A stretch of DNA of 64,000 bases. Source: Woeseiaceae bacterium. Lineage in GTDB: Bacteria; Pseudomonadota; Gammaproteobacteria; Steroidobacterales; Woeseiaceae. The translations under genes and the position numbers were made by a program. The DNA is taken from positions 1 through 64,000 of the forward strand of contig JANQPG010000095.1 in NCBI GenBank assembly GCA_028289545.1, written 5' to 3'. Positions 1 through 12,866 of the stretch are shown in pieces. How positions within the stretch are numbered: the first letter of the stretch is position 1; the number at the start of each line of letters is the position of its first letter. The notes below the pieces were generated by a model, which was not told the DNA's origin, searched no databases, and was given only the letters and a program-made list of their open reading frames with translations.

Positions 1-245
1 CATGCGAATCTCACCATTCGAGTGCCCGTCCCTGTTTGACATATTCCATATGCAGATGCCGAGGCAATCTCTTAGCGGGTCGCTATCGGCTTTGTCGGGA
101 GTAGTGTTGGGCAATTTCACAGTCGGATCTGTGAACTGTGCCTCACTTCGCTACGGCTTGTCGGCAATACCCGACTGCACTTTGATTGATACCGTGATGC
201 TTGAGCGGCGTTTACTATAGCCAACGTGTATGCTAAACCGGCCGC

Positions 246-1118
246 ATGAACCTCCGTGAACTCGAGTACATCGTCGCCGTCGCCGAGCACAAGCACTTTA
301 GCCGGGCGGCCGAAGAGTGTTTTGTCAGCCAGCCGACATTGAGCTCACAGATCAAGAAGCTGGAAACAGAACTGGGGGTTACGCTTTTCGAGCGCACTAA
401 CAAGCAGGTCATGCTGACCTCGGTTGGCGAGCGCATTGTCGAAGCGGCGAGGCGAACGCTCGTCGAGGCCAACACGATCAAAGAGACGGCGGCAGCCGCC
501 CGCGATCCCTTTTCGGGGACCTACCGTCTCGGCGCGTTTCCGACCTTGGCGAGTTACCTGTTCCCTGAAATCATACCGAGCTTCAAGAAGATCTTTCCGG
601 ACATCCGGGTGGTGCTGATCGAGGAAAAAACGGAAGTGCTCATGGAGCAGATCCATAACGGCAAGATCGATGCAGCCTTCCTGGCAATGCCGGTTGAAGG
701 AGAAGGACTCCTCACCGAGCATATCTTCGACGACAAGCTGTTTGTCGCCGTGAGCGATTCACATCCGCTGGCCCGCGAGGAATCGATTGATGCGAAGCTG
801 CTCGCCCGGGAGAACCTCATGCTCCTCGACGAAGGCCATTGCCTGCGCAACCAGTCCCTGGAGATCTGCGATTTTATGGGTATCTCCGCGGACGCAGACG
901 TCAGGGCGACCAGCCTCGAGACGCTGCGCATCATGGTCGAAGCCAATACCGGAGTGACGATCATGCCGGAGATCGCCATCGATCGTTCCAAATCCGGGCT
1001 GAGCTACATCCCGTTTGCCGGCAAAGAGGTTGTACGTTCCATCGGCCTGGCGCGGCGACAAACCTGCGCACGGTCGGCTGTGTTCGACCAGTTCGTTTCC
1101 CGGTTTTCCCGGACCTAG
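246..1118 (+). CDS. oxyR: OxyR-type LysR-family peroxide-sensing regulator
   Basis: This 290-residue LysR-type regulator has an N-terminal winged HTH (about residues 1-60) and a periplasmic-binding-protein-like sensor domain. It is called OxyR because the motif GHCLRNQSLEIC places cysteines at residues 199 and 208, the numbers of the peroxidatic and resolving cysteines of E. coli OxyR, followed by the conserved ATSLETLR segment. In the family, peroxide drives a Cys199-Cys208 disulfide that switches the tetramer to activate catalase and peroxiredoxin genes. The next gene downstream is a catalase-peroxidase with an OxyR-like box in front of it, which fits direct local control. The ATG at 246 gives the standard start (MNLRELEY). 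No clean promoter could be assigned upstream. Confidence 0.95.
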   Translation: MNLRELEYIVAVAEHKHFSRAAEECFVSQPTLSSQIKKLETELGVTLFERTNKQVMLTSVGERIVEAARRTLVEANTIKETAAAARDPFSGTYRLGAFPTLASYLFPEIIPSFKKIFPDIRVVLIEEKTEVLMEQIHNGKIDAAFLAMPVEGEGLLTEHIFDDKLFVAVSDSHPLAREESIDAKLLARENLMLLDEGHCLRNQSLEICDFMGISADADVRATSLETLRIMVEANTGVTIMPEIAIDRSKSGLSYIPFAGKEVVRSIGLARRQTCARSAVFDQFVSRFSRT

Positions 1119-1223
1119 CGCCACTCCGACCGATATGGGCGGCCAATCCGCCGCCGTCGCGTTACCGCGGGCGCTCCGATCATTGATTCCGTCGATCAAC
1201 AGCATTGAAATTTTGACTTGTAC

Positions 1224-1248
1224 ATAGACAGAGTCTATTAACTATAAT
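1224..1248 (+). promoter_or_regulatory. OxyR-like operator and -10 box of katG1
   Basis: ATAG-N7-CTAT at 1224-1238 is a near-perfect inverted repeat (ATAGAC, 3 bases, GTCTAT) and matches the half-site shape recognised by OxyR. It contains the T-N11-A of LysR boxes. A perfect TATAAT follows at 1243-1248. A TTGACT at 1213-1218 lies 24 bases from it, too far for a normal -35, so activator-dependent transcription is likely. The transcript would carry a leader of about 150 bases before the katG1 start at 1403. The operator role is inferred from sequence and position. Confidence 0.7.
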
Positions 1249-1402
1249 CTTTCCATCGAAGGTAACTCTTATCGAAAACGCACTTCGGTATCAAGAAATC
1301 CCAGCGTGGCGAGCGGTTTTGGCGAGGAACAAAGGATCTATTCCCGCCAACACCGGGTTCCGAAAGGGACTTGACCGCCCCGCCCCACAACGAGGAGCAG
1401 TC

Positions 1403-3664
<2,262 letters not shown>

Positions 3665-3671
3665 TCCGCCA

Positions 3672-3727
3672 GCGGCGCGGGGTTATCTGTACTCCCCGTC
3701 TCTCCGACCCCGCGCCGCACTTTTTTT
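3672..3727 (+). terminator. Intrinsic terminator after katG1
   Basis: A perfect 11-bp GC-rich stem (GCGGCGCGGGG at 3672-3682 with CCCCGCGCCGC at 3708-3718) is followed by AC and a run of seven T at 3721-3727. It sits 8 bases after the katG1 stop. The 25-base loop is longer than usual. Confidence 0.88.
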
Positions 3728-3761
3728 GACCTGTCCTGTCACCGGATGGAGCCAGCCCGTG

Positions 3762-4232
3762 ATGAACCGACGTGAACTGATAATTGCAGCCGCCGCGGGA
3801 CTCATCGCACCGGCGACGTATGCCGGCTCGGCGAATACACACACCGTGCGCGCGCTCACCAGCGATCCTGACGATCCAGATCGGAGCATGCTGTTCTCGC
3901 CGCAGGTTCTTCGTATCGAGCCTGGCGACAGCATCGTCTTCGAGGCCGCTAACCCGGGCCACAACAGTCAGACGACCAACGGCATGCTGCCGGACGGCGC
4001 CGAGCCGTGGAGAGGTCCGTTCGGCAGGGACTTCACGGTAACGCTCGAAACACCGGGCTACTACGGTTATCACTGCCTCCCCCATCGCGGTATGGGGATG
4101 GTTGGACTCGTCATCGTCGAAGGCGATACGCGCGACAACAATCTCGAAGCCGCAAAGGCGATTGCCCACCCGCCGCGCGCGCAGGCTGCGTGGCAGACGA
4201 TCTGGGCAGAGGTGGCAGCGGCCCCGCGCTGA
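3762..4232 (+). CDS. Pseudoazurin-like cupredoxin, exported
   Basis: This 156-residue protein is a small type 1 copper electron carrier. The inferred ligands are His67 (in ANPGHNSQ), Cys105, His108 and Met113; the spacing Cys-x2-His-x4-Met is that of pseudoazurin. The N-terminus MNRRELIIAAAAG has a twin arginine before a hydrophobic stretch and an AxA-like cleavage site near residue 21, suggesting Tat export of a folded protein. A track start at 3726 is less likely than the ATG at 3762. It lies between two katG genes, after the katG1 terminator, so it may have its own promoter or depend on readthrough. A role as periplasmic electron donor to the secreted KatG is possible but only inferred from position. 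Confidence 0.88.
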   Translation: MNRRELIIAAAAGLIAPATYAGSANTHTVRALTSDPDDPDRSMLFSPQVLRIEPGDSIVFEAANPGHNSQTTNGMLPDGAEPWRGPFGRDFTVTLETPGYYGYHCLPHRGMGMVGLVIVEGDTRDNNLEAAKAIAHPPRAQAAWQTIWAEVAAAPR

Positions 4233-4317
4233 TTCTCTCCAGGTTTGCGAGCCTGAATTGGAAGCCGCAGATTCAGAGTGAAACGCGCGGCATTGCGACG
4301 ATACCGGGCAACTCTGA

Positions 4318-6582
<2,265 letters not shown>

Positions 6583-6594
6583 CGGCCGTCGCCA

Positions 6595-6628
6595 AGGCTG
6601 TGGCGGCGCCAGTCGCCACAGCCTTTTT
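6595..6628 (+). terminator. Intrinsic terminator after katG2
   Basis: A perfect 11-bp stem (AGGCTGTGGCG at 6595-6605, CGCCACAGCCT at 6614-6624) with an 8-base loop runs into five T. The U-tract is only on the plus strand, so it ends katG2 transcription. It also separates katG2 from the convergent operon whose last stop is at 6636. Confidence 0.9.
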
Positions 6629-6635
6629 CCTGCTT

Positions 6636-7514
6636 CTAGGCGGGGGCCTTCACTTCGGTCAGTTTGGCATGCCACGCCTGATTCTGATTGGAGATCACAG
6701 CTTCGCAGGCCTCGACAAACTCCGCAATGATCGCTGGGTCTTCCTGCTCCGCCGCTGAACGTTCCTCCCACCGGCTCACGAGGTTGACCAACTCGGTGCC
6801 GGTCGCCTGATACGCTATTGACAGGTCTTCGTATTTGCTGGCGGATAAGTAAGCAAGAACGCTGGCTCCCAGGGTTGTAAAGACGGCAGTCCATTGACCT
6901 ACGATGGCCAAATCAAACAGACCGTTTACGGCCGCGATACCGGCGGCGACCATCATCAAGGCAAAATAGCTTTTGTGCAGCGCCTTTGCCCGTTCGCTGT
7001 TCTTCCTGGCTTGAACAAAGTAATAGTCGTTCGCCTGCTCCAGCACGCGAAGCGTCACATAGTCTTCTACGCTGATGTCCTCTGATCGAGCGCGCCTGGG
7101 CATCGTCTCGCCGCCTGCCGTCGGCACGATGTCGCTGACATTGGCAATGGCCTCTTGCTGTTCGTCGTTGAGCAGCGTAAGCCGATCCGATTGCCTGCTG
7201 ACCAGATAGCGGTAGATGCTGGCTTTCAACGCTTCGGAAACCGATCGCGCCCGCGTCCAGGACTGCAGCTGCTCCTTACCGACCTTCTTGGTGCTGATGA
7301 CCGGCGACACTGCTGCGCAGAGGGCAGCAATCACTGCAAAGCCCTTGGAGAAGGCGGGCCAGTCTGTTCCGACGGATAGTGCACCCGCCACCGATGCCGC
7401 GATTGCCAAGCCGAATACAACCTTGCGCCAGCCGACATACTCCTTTTTGAGTTCGTTCGCCGTTGCGGACCATTGCTCCTGCCGCTTCCAAGCCGTTTCC
7501 AGGCTGGTGTTCAC
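6636..7514 (-). CDS. SLATT/DUF4231-type membrane effector protein
   Basis: This 292-residue protein has two pairs of transmembrane helices (about residues 29-48 and 55-73, then 183-201 and 207-224) separated by a charged, helical cytoplasmic segment. The first pair is followed by a W-x2-AR-x2-SEAL-K helix typical of SLATT/DUF4231 two-helix modules, so it may be a tandem SLATT. In the family these are predicted pore-forming effectors of nucleotide-signalled immunity. The GTG start overlaps the stop of the TIR-TPR gene (GTGA), with GGAG seven bases upstream, so the two are translationally coupled. It is the last gene of the operon. Family assignment is by sequence pattern; pore formation is inferred. 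Confidence 0.72.
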   Translation of the reverse strand: MNTSLETAWKRQEQWSATANELKKEYVGWRKVVFGLAIAASVAGALSVGTDWPAFSKGFAVIAALCAAVSPVISTKKVGKEQLQSWTRARSVSEALKASIYRYLVSRQSDRLTLLNDEQQEAIANVSDIVPTAGGETMPRRARSEDISVEDYVTLRVLEQANDYYFVQARKNSERAKALHKSYFALMMVAAGIAAVNGLFDLAIVGQWTAVFTTLGASVLAYLSASKYEDLSIAYQATGTELVNLVSRWEERSAAEQEDPAIIAEFVEACEAVISNQNQAWHAKLTEVKAPA

Positions 7515-8842
7515 TGCATTTCTCCAAGCTTCTGAATCAGCGGCGCCACTTCCGACGCACGTTCGAAATAGCCGCCTACCCGTTCGAAACCGCTCGCAAT
7601 TGTTCCGCTTTCGTCCGTCGACAGACGTTGACCTCGCTGTCTGAACGTATCCAGCTCGTTGCGAGCGGCGCCCATGTTACCAATCGCAATATGCGCGTTG
7701 GCCTTCGAAGCCATCGTCCACACGTTGTCCTCTTTTAGTCGCCCGATAATGGCCAGCACTTGTTTGAATTTATCCACCGCCTTTTCACGGTTGCCGACGG
7801 CTGCGTAAGCCTCAGCCGCCAGGTTCGCGAGGTAGTGAGAATCCGGATTGTTCGACAAAGCCTTGTCGTAGATTTCCGCGGCCTGCGCGTAGTCCTGCGC
7901 CTCGCGGTAGTAGCGGCCTTTCAGTGCGGCACACTCTGCGTTGTGGGTAAACGCCTTGGCGTCCAGCTCTTCGATGCGGTCGATCAGTTCTTTCGCGAGA
8001 TCCGGGCTGCCGTCTTCGAGGCGCGCTCGCGCCAGGTTTCGCAAGATGTAGATATCTCGGGGGGCCAGCTGCTGGGCAAGCTCCAACTGTGCGATTGCGT
8101 TGCGATAGTCTCCGCCTTTCATGTAGATACCGCCAAGCCGGGCATGTATCCGCATGTCCACGGGCTGCGGTTCGCCGTCTTCCAGCCCAAACGTCACATC
8201 CATCCAGCGCTGCAGTTGTGGGATCTCGGAGATGCGATGCTGATTCGCCAGATCGTCCAACCGGTGGCGCCACTCTTCCACGACGTTATGGGACGGTAAC
8301 GCCGCGGCATTCCGTAGTTGCGCCTTCACCTTCTTGAGATAGGTACTGCTGACATCGGGATACTTACTGCCGTATTCCGTCACGACCGATCCGCTGTACT
8401 CCGCTTGAAATTCCTTGAGCAGCTCATCGAATAACCTCTTTACGTCAGCGGCACGATCGCCGTATCGATACTGCGCATTGGCATCCCGGATGGGTGACGG
8501 CAGCTCGCTCGACCTGAGCTGATAAACAATGGGCCTGACTTTGGTCACGTTGTCACCGTGATCAGCAAGCGCAGCCCCGTACACCGCGCCAGACTCCCAC
8601 ATGATCCAGGGCTTTTGCACGGAGTTGGGCGTCACGAGAATGAACGCCAGATCGCATTGTTGAACTTGCTCCACAATCCACCGGAACCAGTCCTGACCAC
8701 CCGGTATACCTCCTTCCAGCTCCTTTTTCGTTGAATAGTAGGTCTCGATATGTCCGTCAAATAGCTCCTTGATCGCTTTATCCAGTGCGTCTGCCAGCCC
8801 AGCATCTCGATTCGTCAAACTGATAAATACTTTTCGTGACAT
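7511..8842 (-). CDS. TIR domain-TPR repeat protein
   Basis: The 443-residue protein begins with a TIR domain (about residues 1-135): KVFISLTNRD forms the first strand and WIMWESGA carries the candidate catalytic glutamate Glu83. Bacterial TIR domains cleave NAD+ or make cyclic ADP-ribose signals. From about residue 225 the protein is tetratricopeptide repeats (RNAIAQLELAQQLAPRD; YAQAAEIYDKALSNNPDSHY; REKAVDKFKQVLAI), a likely sensing or docking region. It is the middle gene of a minus-strand operon, 33 bases after the patatin gene and overlapping the SLATT gene by 4 bases. The ribosome site is poor, suggesting coupling to the upstream gene. No sensor for a phage product is evident beyond the TPRs. 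Confidence 0.85.
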   Translation of the reverse strand: MSRKVFISLTNRDAGLADALDKAIKELFDGHIETYYSTKKELEGGIPGGQDWFRWIVEQVQQCDLAFILVTPNSVQKPWIMWESGAVYGAALADHGDNVTKVRPIVYQLRSSELPSPIRDANAQYRYGDRAADVKRLFDELLKEFQAEYSGSVVTEYGSKYPDVSSTYLKKVKAQLRNAAALPSHNVVEEWRHRLDDLANQHRISEIPQLQRWMDVTFGLEDGEPQPVDMRIHARLGGIYMKGGDYRNAIAQLELAQQLAPRDIYILRNLARARLEDGSPDLAKELIDRIEELDAKAFTHNAECAALKGRYYREAQDYAQAAEIYDKALSNNPDSHYLANLAAEAYAAVGNREKAVDKFKQVLAIIGRLKEDNVWTMASKANAHIAIGNMGAARNELDTFRQRGQRLSTDESGTIASGFERVGGYFERASEVAPLIQKLGEMQ

Positions 8843-8875
8843 TGGAGTCGCCCCAGAAAGGTCCGATAGGGAAGG

Positions 8876-9988
8876 TTAAATGAAGTGGGATAAGTCGAGT
8901 TGGGCCTTCGCAGCCTGTCGGCCGATATCCTCCAGACGGGACATCCCGGCGACGCTGTCGAGTTTCGAAAGCGCCTTTGCTTCCTCGTCGGAAACGGACA
9001 GACCGAGCTGATCCTTAAGCCATTCCGACTCGAGCCGGACGTTATAGCGAAGGTAGGTCAGCATGTTATGCAGAGCGGACGACGAAACAACCTTCCACTG
9101 CTCTTTGTCGATGACTTCCGCCGTTGGCGAGTCGGACAGCAGCTGCAGTAACGTCCGGTTCAGTTCGTCCGCGCCATCCATCATCATCTGCAGGGAAGTG
9201 ATGCCGTTGGCGGACGCGATTCTGGCAGCCCAGGACCTGGCATCTCTCGTCTCGGTCCTTGAACCGGTACCCACGGAAACGATCATTAGGTTGTCTTGCC
9301 CCAGCGGCCAGCAAAGCCCGTGACCCTCGACCTGGGACAGTAAAAACATCAGGAGCGCAGGATTATTGTGCGGTGTCACGCCGCCGTCGACGAAAGCGCC
9401 GGTCTGACCCTGCTTGACTTCTATCAGCTGCGGACGGAAGTAGCTCGGCGCCGCGGAGCTCGCCCGCACAATGTCTTTGATTCGATAGTCTTTCGTGAAT
9501 TTCCAGTACAGACCGTTCGGCGAGTTGTGGAGCACCCAAGCGCTGTTCGTGTCCCAACGCTTGGCGGTGATCATCAGACCGGTTCTGACCCGTGGATCGG
9601 AGAACTTCATATCCTGGAAATGGCTGTCGAGCGCTCTTTTGAGCGCCTTGACGCCGAACTTGGGGACCAGCAACCCGCGACGCCAGAATCTGGGCTTGAA
9701 GATGTCGTTGGCCAGATCCCGGTAGAGGCTTTGAATGGTTGCGACGTCGTCGCCTTTGGCCAGCGCGGCTGCAATGATTGCTCCCGTGGAAGTACCGCCA
9801 ATGCAGTCAAAGTAGTCGGCAAGGACAAGGTCCGGCTTGTTCGCGGCTGCCCGGAGTTCTTTTTCCATCACCTCCAGGTAGGCAAGCGACAGAATCCCCC
9901 GGACGCCTCCGCCGTCCAATGCGAGCATTCTTTTTGGGGTCGTCGAATCAGGGTTGCTCACGATATTGCCCTGTTTTTGTTTGCTCAT
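8876..9988 (-). CDS. Patatin-like phospholipase
   Basis: The 370-residue protein carries the patatin hallmarks: oxyanion loop DGGGVRG (residues 25-31), nucleophile Ser67 in GGTSTG and catalytic Asp201 in DGG. This Ser-Asp dyad hydrolyses membrane phospholipids; CBASS CapV effectors belong to the same broad family. It has no signal peptide and should act from the cytoplasm. It is the first gene of the patatin/TIR-TPR/SLATT operon. The ATG at 9988 has no ribosome site and a TATAGC at 9991-9996 sits right before it. An in-frame GTG at 9961 has AGGG seven bases upstream, so translation may start there, leaving all catalytic residues intact. Confidence 0.9.
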   Translation of the reverse strand: MSKQKQGNIVSNPDSTTPKRMLALDGGGVRGILSLAYLEVMEKELRAAANKPDLVLADYFDCIGGTSTGAIIAAALAKGDDVATIQSLYRDLANDIFKPRFWRRGLLVPKFGVKALKRALDSHFQDMKFSDPRVRTGLMITAKRWDTNSAWVLHNSPNGLYWKFTKDYRIKDIVRASSAAPSYFRPQLIEVKQGQTGAFVDGGVTPHNNPALLMFLLSQVEGHGLCWPLGQDNLMIVSVGTGSRTETRDARSWAARIASANGITSLQMMMDGADELNRTLLQLLSDSPTAEVIDKEQWKVVSSSALHNMLTYLRYNVRLESEWLKDQLGLSVSDEEAKALSKLDSVAGMSRLEDIGRQAAKAQLDLSHFI

Positions 9989-10211
9989 ATGCTATAGCAA
10001 ACCGTTGGACAATTCCCGCAACGAATTCGGCGGCGAAACAGCATCCTGACTTTCCGCTCCGATAAAAAGTTCAGAGCGGTCAGGAGGCTGGACTCCGGTA
10101 TGGATCACCAGACCAGCTCCGCAAACCTCACAAAAGTATCACGGCTGCAACAATCGAGTGCACCGTCCGGTCTCCTGAGCAGTAACCCACACTCGCATAA
10201 GGACACCCACC

Positions 10212-10649
10212 ATGAAACTGCTGCGACCGTTAACGATACTCGGCATGCTGGCAGCGCTTTCCGCCTGCGGAACCCTGAACTCCCCGACCTTTTCCGACGG
10301 CGCGGGCGCCATTCGCGGCTACGATCCGGTTGCTTATCACCTCGAGGGCAGGCCCGTGAAAGGCGACCCGGCACAGTCATACCAGTACAACAACGCGACC
10401 TGGCTGTTCTCCTCGCAGGAAAACCTCGAACGTTTCCGCAGCGACCCGGAGCGCTACGCACCCGAGTACGGTGGCTACTGCGCCTACGGGATGAGCAAAG
10501 GCTATGTCGTATCGACGGACCCCAACGCCTGGACGATCGAAAACGGCAAGCTGTACCTCAACCACAGTCTCGGCGTACGTAGAACATGGCTCAAGGATGT
10601 CCCGGGGAATATAGACCGGGCTGATCGGCACTGGCTGGACAAGCTGTAG
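10212..10649 (+). CDS. YHS-domain lipoprotein
   Basis: This 145-residue protein has a lipoprotein signal peptide (lipobox LSAC at about 16-19) and a YHS-like domain: the segments GYDPVAYHLEG, YNNATWLFSSQENLERFRSDP and APEYGGYCAYGMSKG are typical. YHS domains are proposed to bind metals, often near redox or transport genes. The ATG at 10212 follows AAGGA at a good distance. It opens a tight plus-strand run with the exporter 27 bases downstream, so it may be an accessory envelope factor of that pathway. The substrate is unknown. Confidence 0.85.
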   Translation: MKLLRPLTILGMLAALSACGTLNSPTFSDGAGAIRGYDPVAYHLEGRPVKGDPAQSYQYNNATWLFSSQENLERFRSDPERYAPEYGGYCAYGMSKGYVVSTDPNAWTIENGKLYLNHSLGVRRTWLKDVPGNIDRADRHWLDKL

Positions 10650-10676
10650 CTTCCCCCATCGCTCAGGCAGCATCGC

Positions 10677-12866
10677 ATGTTGACCTCGCTTGTCCTTCCG
10701 CGGCGTATTGCCGCCGTCGCACTTGTCTCGACGGCTGTCGTGACGGTTGCGGGTGTCAGCCGACTCGAAGTCAACAGCCATTACACCGCCTATTTTGACG
10801 CCGACGACCCGGCGCTGATCGCTCACCAGAAGATCTCGACACTCTACCGCAGGCAAGACGCGGTCTTCGTGGCCCTGCAATCGGCCGACAGCTTTCTGAG
10901 CGGCAAGAACTATCGCCTCCTTGAAGACTTGACGGCGCTGCTGGGCGGCCTGCCGTTTGTCAGCCACGCGATGTCCGTTACGGAACTCGGCATCGTGGGT
11001 GAAGCGACAGCGGAGAACGGAGATTTCATACCCAGCCGCGAGCAGTTGGCGAGCGAAAGTCGGGCAATGGGTCTGCTGATGACGGAGAGCACCCTGATCG
11101 CGGGAGTCTGGGCGCAGGTCGAACTGCCAAACACTAACTCGCGCGCGGTGCTCGACGCGCTGGATACGGTCCGGGAGACCGTCGACTCGACGATAGGCGG
11201 ACTGCCGATAACGGCGCACTACACCGGCACGCTGGCGCTCAACGAGGCCTATATCCAGGTTGTGCGTCACGACCTGACGCGCATCGTGCCGCTGTTGCTG
11301 CTGGTCATGATGGTTGTTTTGGGATGGCTATTGCGAAGCAGTCGGGCGGTGTTTGCCCTGCTGCCTGTTGGCACTAGTGCCGCGCTCGCGTCGTTCGGCG
11401 TGGTTGGCGTTTTCGGGGCAGAGCTGGCGGCCATACATGCATTTGTGCCGATTATTGTGCTCACGATTAGCCTCGCGGGTTGTGTGCACATGGCCCTGTC
11501 GTACAACCGCTACCGGGCAGGTGGCGCGACCGCCGAACGGGCGGCGATAAGAGCAGCGCGATACAACCTGCTGCCGATGTCTTTAGCCAACGGCACGACA
11601 GCGCTCGGCTTTCTCGGCCTTGCGCTCAGCCCGTCGCCGCCGATTCGTGTCCTCGGCTACATGGTGGCGGCGGGTATTGTTGTCGCGTTTGTCCTTTGCA
11701 TGACCTTGCTGCCGCTGCTGCAGGCGCGATTCGATCCGTGGACCCCCCCGTCTGAACGCCGCGTTCCGCACCTGGATCGGCTCGTGAACGTGGTGACACG
11801 AAGGCGCGGGAGCATCGTTGTCGTGTTTGCGCTGTTGTCGCTGCCGGCCGCCTGGTTTGCGTCACAAAACGTCATTAGCGACAACGTGCTCGAATACTTC
11901 GCGCCGTCGCATACGTTTCATCGGGATACCCGGCTTGTCGACGATCATCTGAGCGGCGTAAACGAAATGCTGTACTCGGTGGAGACGACAGAAGAGTTTG
12001 GCCTTTTCACGACGAACGCCGTGGATGCGCTCTATACGTTTTCCTCATGGCTGCGCGAACAGCCCGAAGTCAATCGTGTCGTGTCGATAGCCGACGCCTC
12101 CATACTCGAAGAAGCGAGACAGGAAGGGCGACTGCAGCAAAGACTGGATTTCCTGTGGAACCGCATCGACACGTTCACCGGGAACAACCCACTCGTCGCC
12201 CTGGAAGTCTCAGCCGACTACTCGTCATCACTCGTTGCCGCGTACCTCAAGCCATTGGATTCGGCGAAGCTCATTGCGTTCGACCGCAGAGTACACGCGT
12301 GGGCGGCAAGCAACCTGAATGACTACGCGCTCCGGAGCGGCGGTCCGGCGCTCATGTTTGCCCAGCTCGGCGAGCAGAACATCCGAAGCATGCTGATTGC
12401 TCTAACCGTCGCGCTGCTTGTCGCGGCGCTCATCCTGGGTACGGTGTTCCGCTCCGGCCGCATAGCCGGGATCGGACTGGTCTGCAACCTGCTGCCGGTA
12501 CTGCTGGTCTTTTCGGCGTGGGCCGCGGTCAACGGTCGTATCAGCATTGGGGCCGCCGTTGTGCTGGGCATGGTGCTGGGTATCGTCCTCGACGACACCG
12601 TTTACCTGCTGACAGCCTATCGCCGCGCGCTCAGGCAACGACTCGACGATCCGATTGGGCACGCACTGCGCCGCGTCGGGCCGGCGCTAACCGTGACGAC
12701 GCTGACCCTGGTAATGGGCCTGAGCCTGGGCCTGCTGTCCGACTTCGGCCCGATCTGGAGCATGAGCCTGCTGTCGGCCGCCATCATTGGCACGGCGCTG
12801 GTCGTTGACCTGTTGCTGCTGCCGGCGCTGCTGCCGGTAACTCGGCCTGCGGGAGGTGCGACGTGA
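10677..12866 (+). CDS. MMPL/RND-family exporter
   Basis: A 729-residue membrane protein with the duplicated RND layout: one N-terminal helix, a large periplasmic loop, five or six helices (about 205-345), a short break, another N-terminal-like helix near 380, a second periplasmic loop and a final helical bundle (about 570-720). The MMPL/hydrophobe exporter subfamily fits better than the tripartite drug efflux pumps, since it is shorter and no membrane-fusion protein is nearby. It is expected to move lipids or hydrophobic products across or out of the inner membrane. Its stop overlaps the next start (GTGA), linking it to a diiron protein and a condensing enzyme. Confidence 0.85.
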   Translation: MLTSLVLPRRIAAVALVSTAVVTVAGVSRLEVNSHYTAYFDADDPALIAHQKISTLYRRQDAVFVALQSADSFLSGKNYRLLEDLTALLGGLPFVSHAMSVTELGIVGEATAENGDFIPSREQLASESRAMGLLMTESTLIAGVWAQVELPNTNSRAVLDALDTVRETVDSTIGGLPITAHYTGTLALNEAYIQVVRHDLTRIVPLLLLVMMVVLGWLLRSSRAVFALLPVGTSAALASFGVVGVFGAELAAIHAFVPIIVLTISLAGCVHMALSYNRYRAGGATAERAAIRAARYNLLPMSLANGTTALGFLGLALSPSPPIRVLGYMVAAGIVVAFVLCMTLLPLLQARFDPWTPPSERRVPHLDRLVNVVTRRRGSIVVVFALLSLPAAWFASQNVISDNVLEYFAPSHTFHRDTRLVDDHLSGVNEMLYSVETTEEFGLFTTNAVDALYTFSSWLREQPEVNRVVSIADASILEEARQEGRLQQRLDFLWNRIDTFTGNNPLVALEVSADYSSSLVAAYLKPLDSAKLIAFDRRVHAWAASNLNDYALRSGGPALMFAQLGEQNIRSMLIALTVALLVAALILGTVFRSGRIAGIGLVCNLLPVLLVFSAWAAVNGRISIGAAVVLGMVLGIVLDDTVYLLTAYRRALRQRLDDPIGHALRRVGPALTVTTLTLVMGLSLGLLSDFGPIWSMSLLSAAIIGTALVVDLLLLPALLPVTRPAGGAT

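Noticed and set aside
2-220. A 72-residue frame at the left edge of the window
   Set aside because: It has no ribosome site, no recognisable domain and irregular composition, so it is not supported as a gene.
1213-1218. TTGACT as the -35 box of the katG1 promoter
   Set aside because: The 24-base spacing to TATAAT is too long for a normal sigma-70 promoter, so the OxyR-like box is preferred as the main element.
6595-6628. The katG2 terminator as a bidirectional terminator for the SLATT operon
   Set aside because: The T run is present only on the plus strand, so it is not supported as a terminator for the minus-strand genes.
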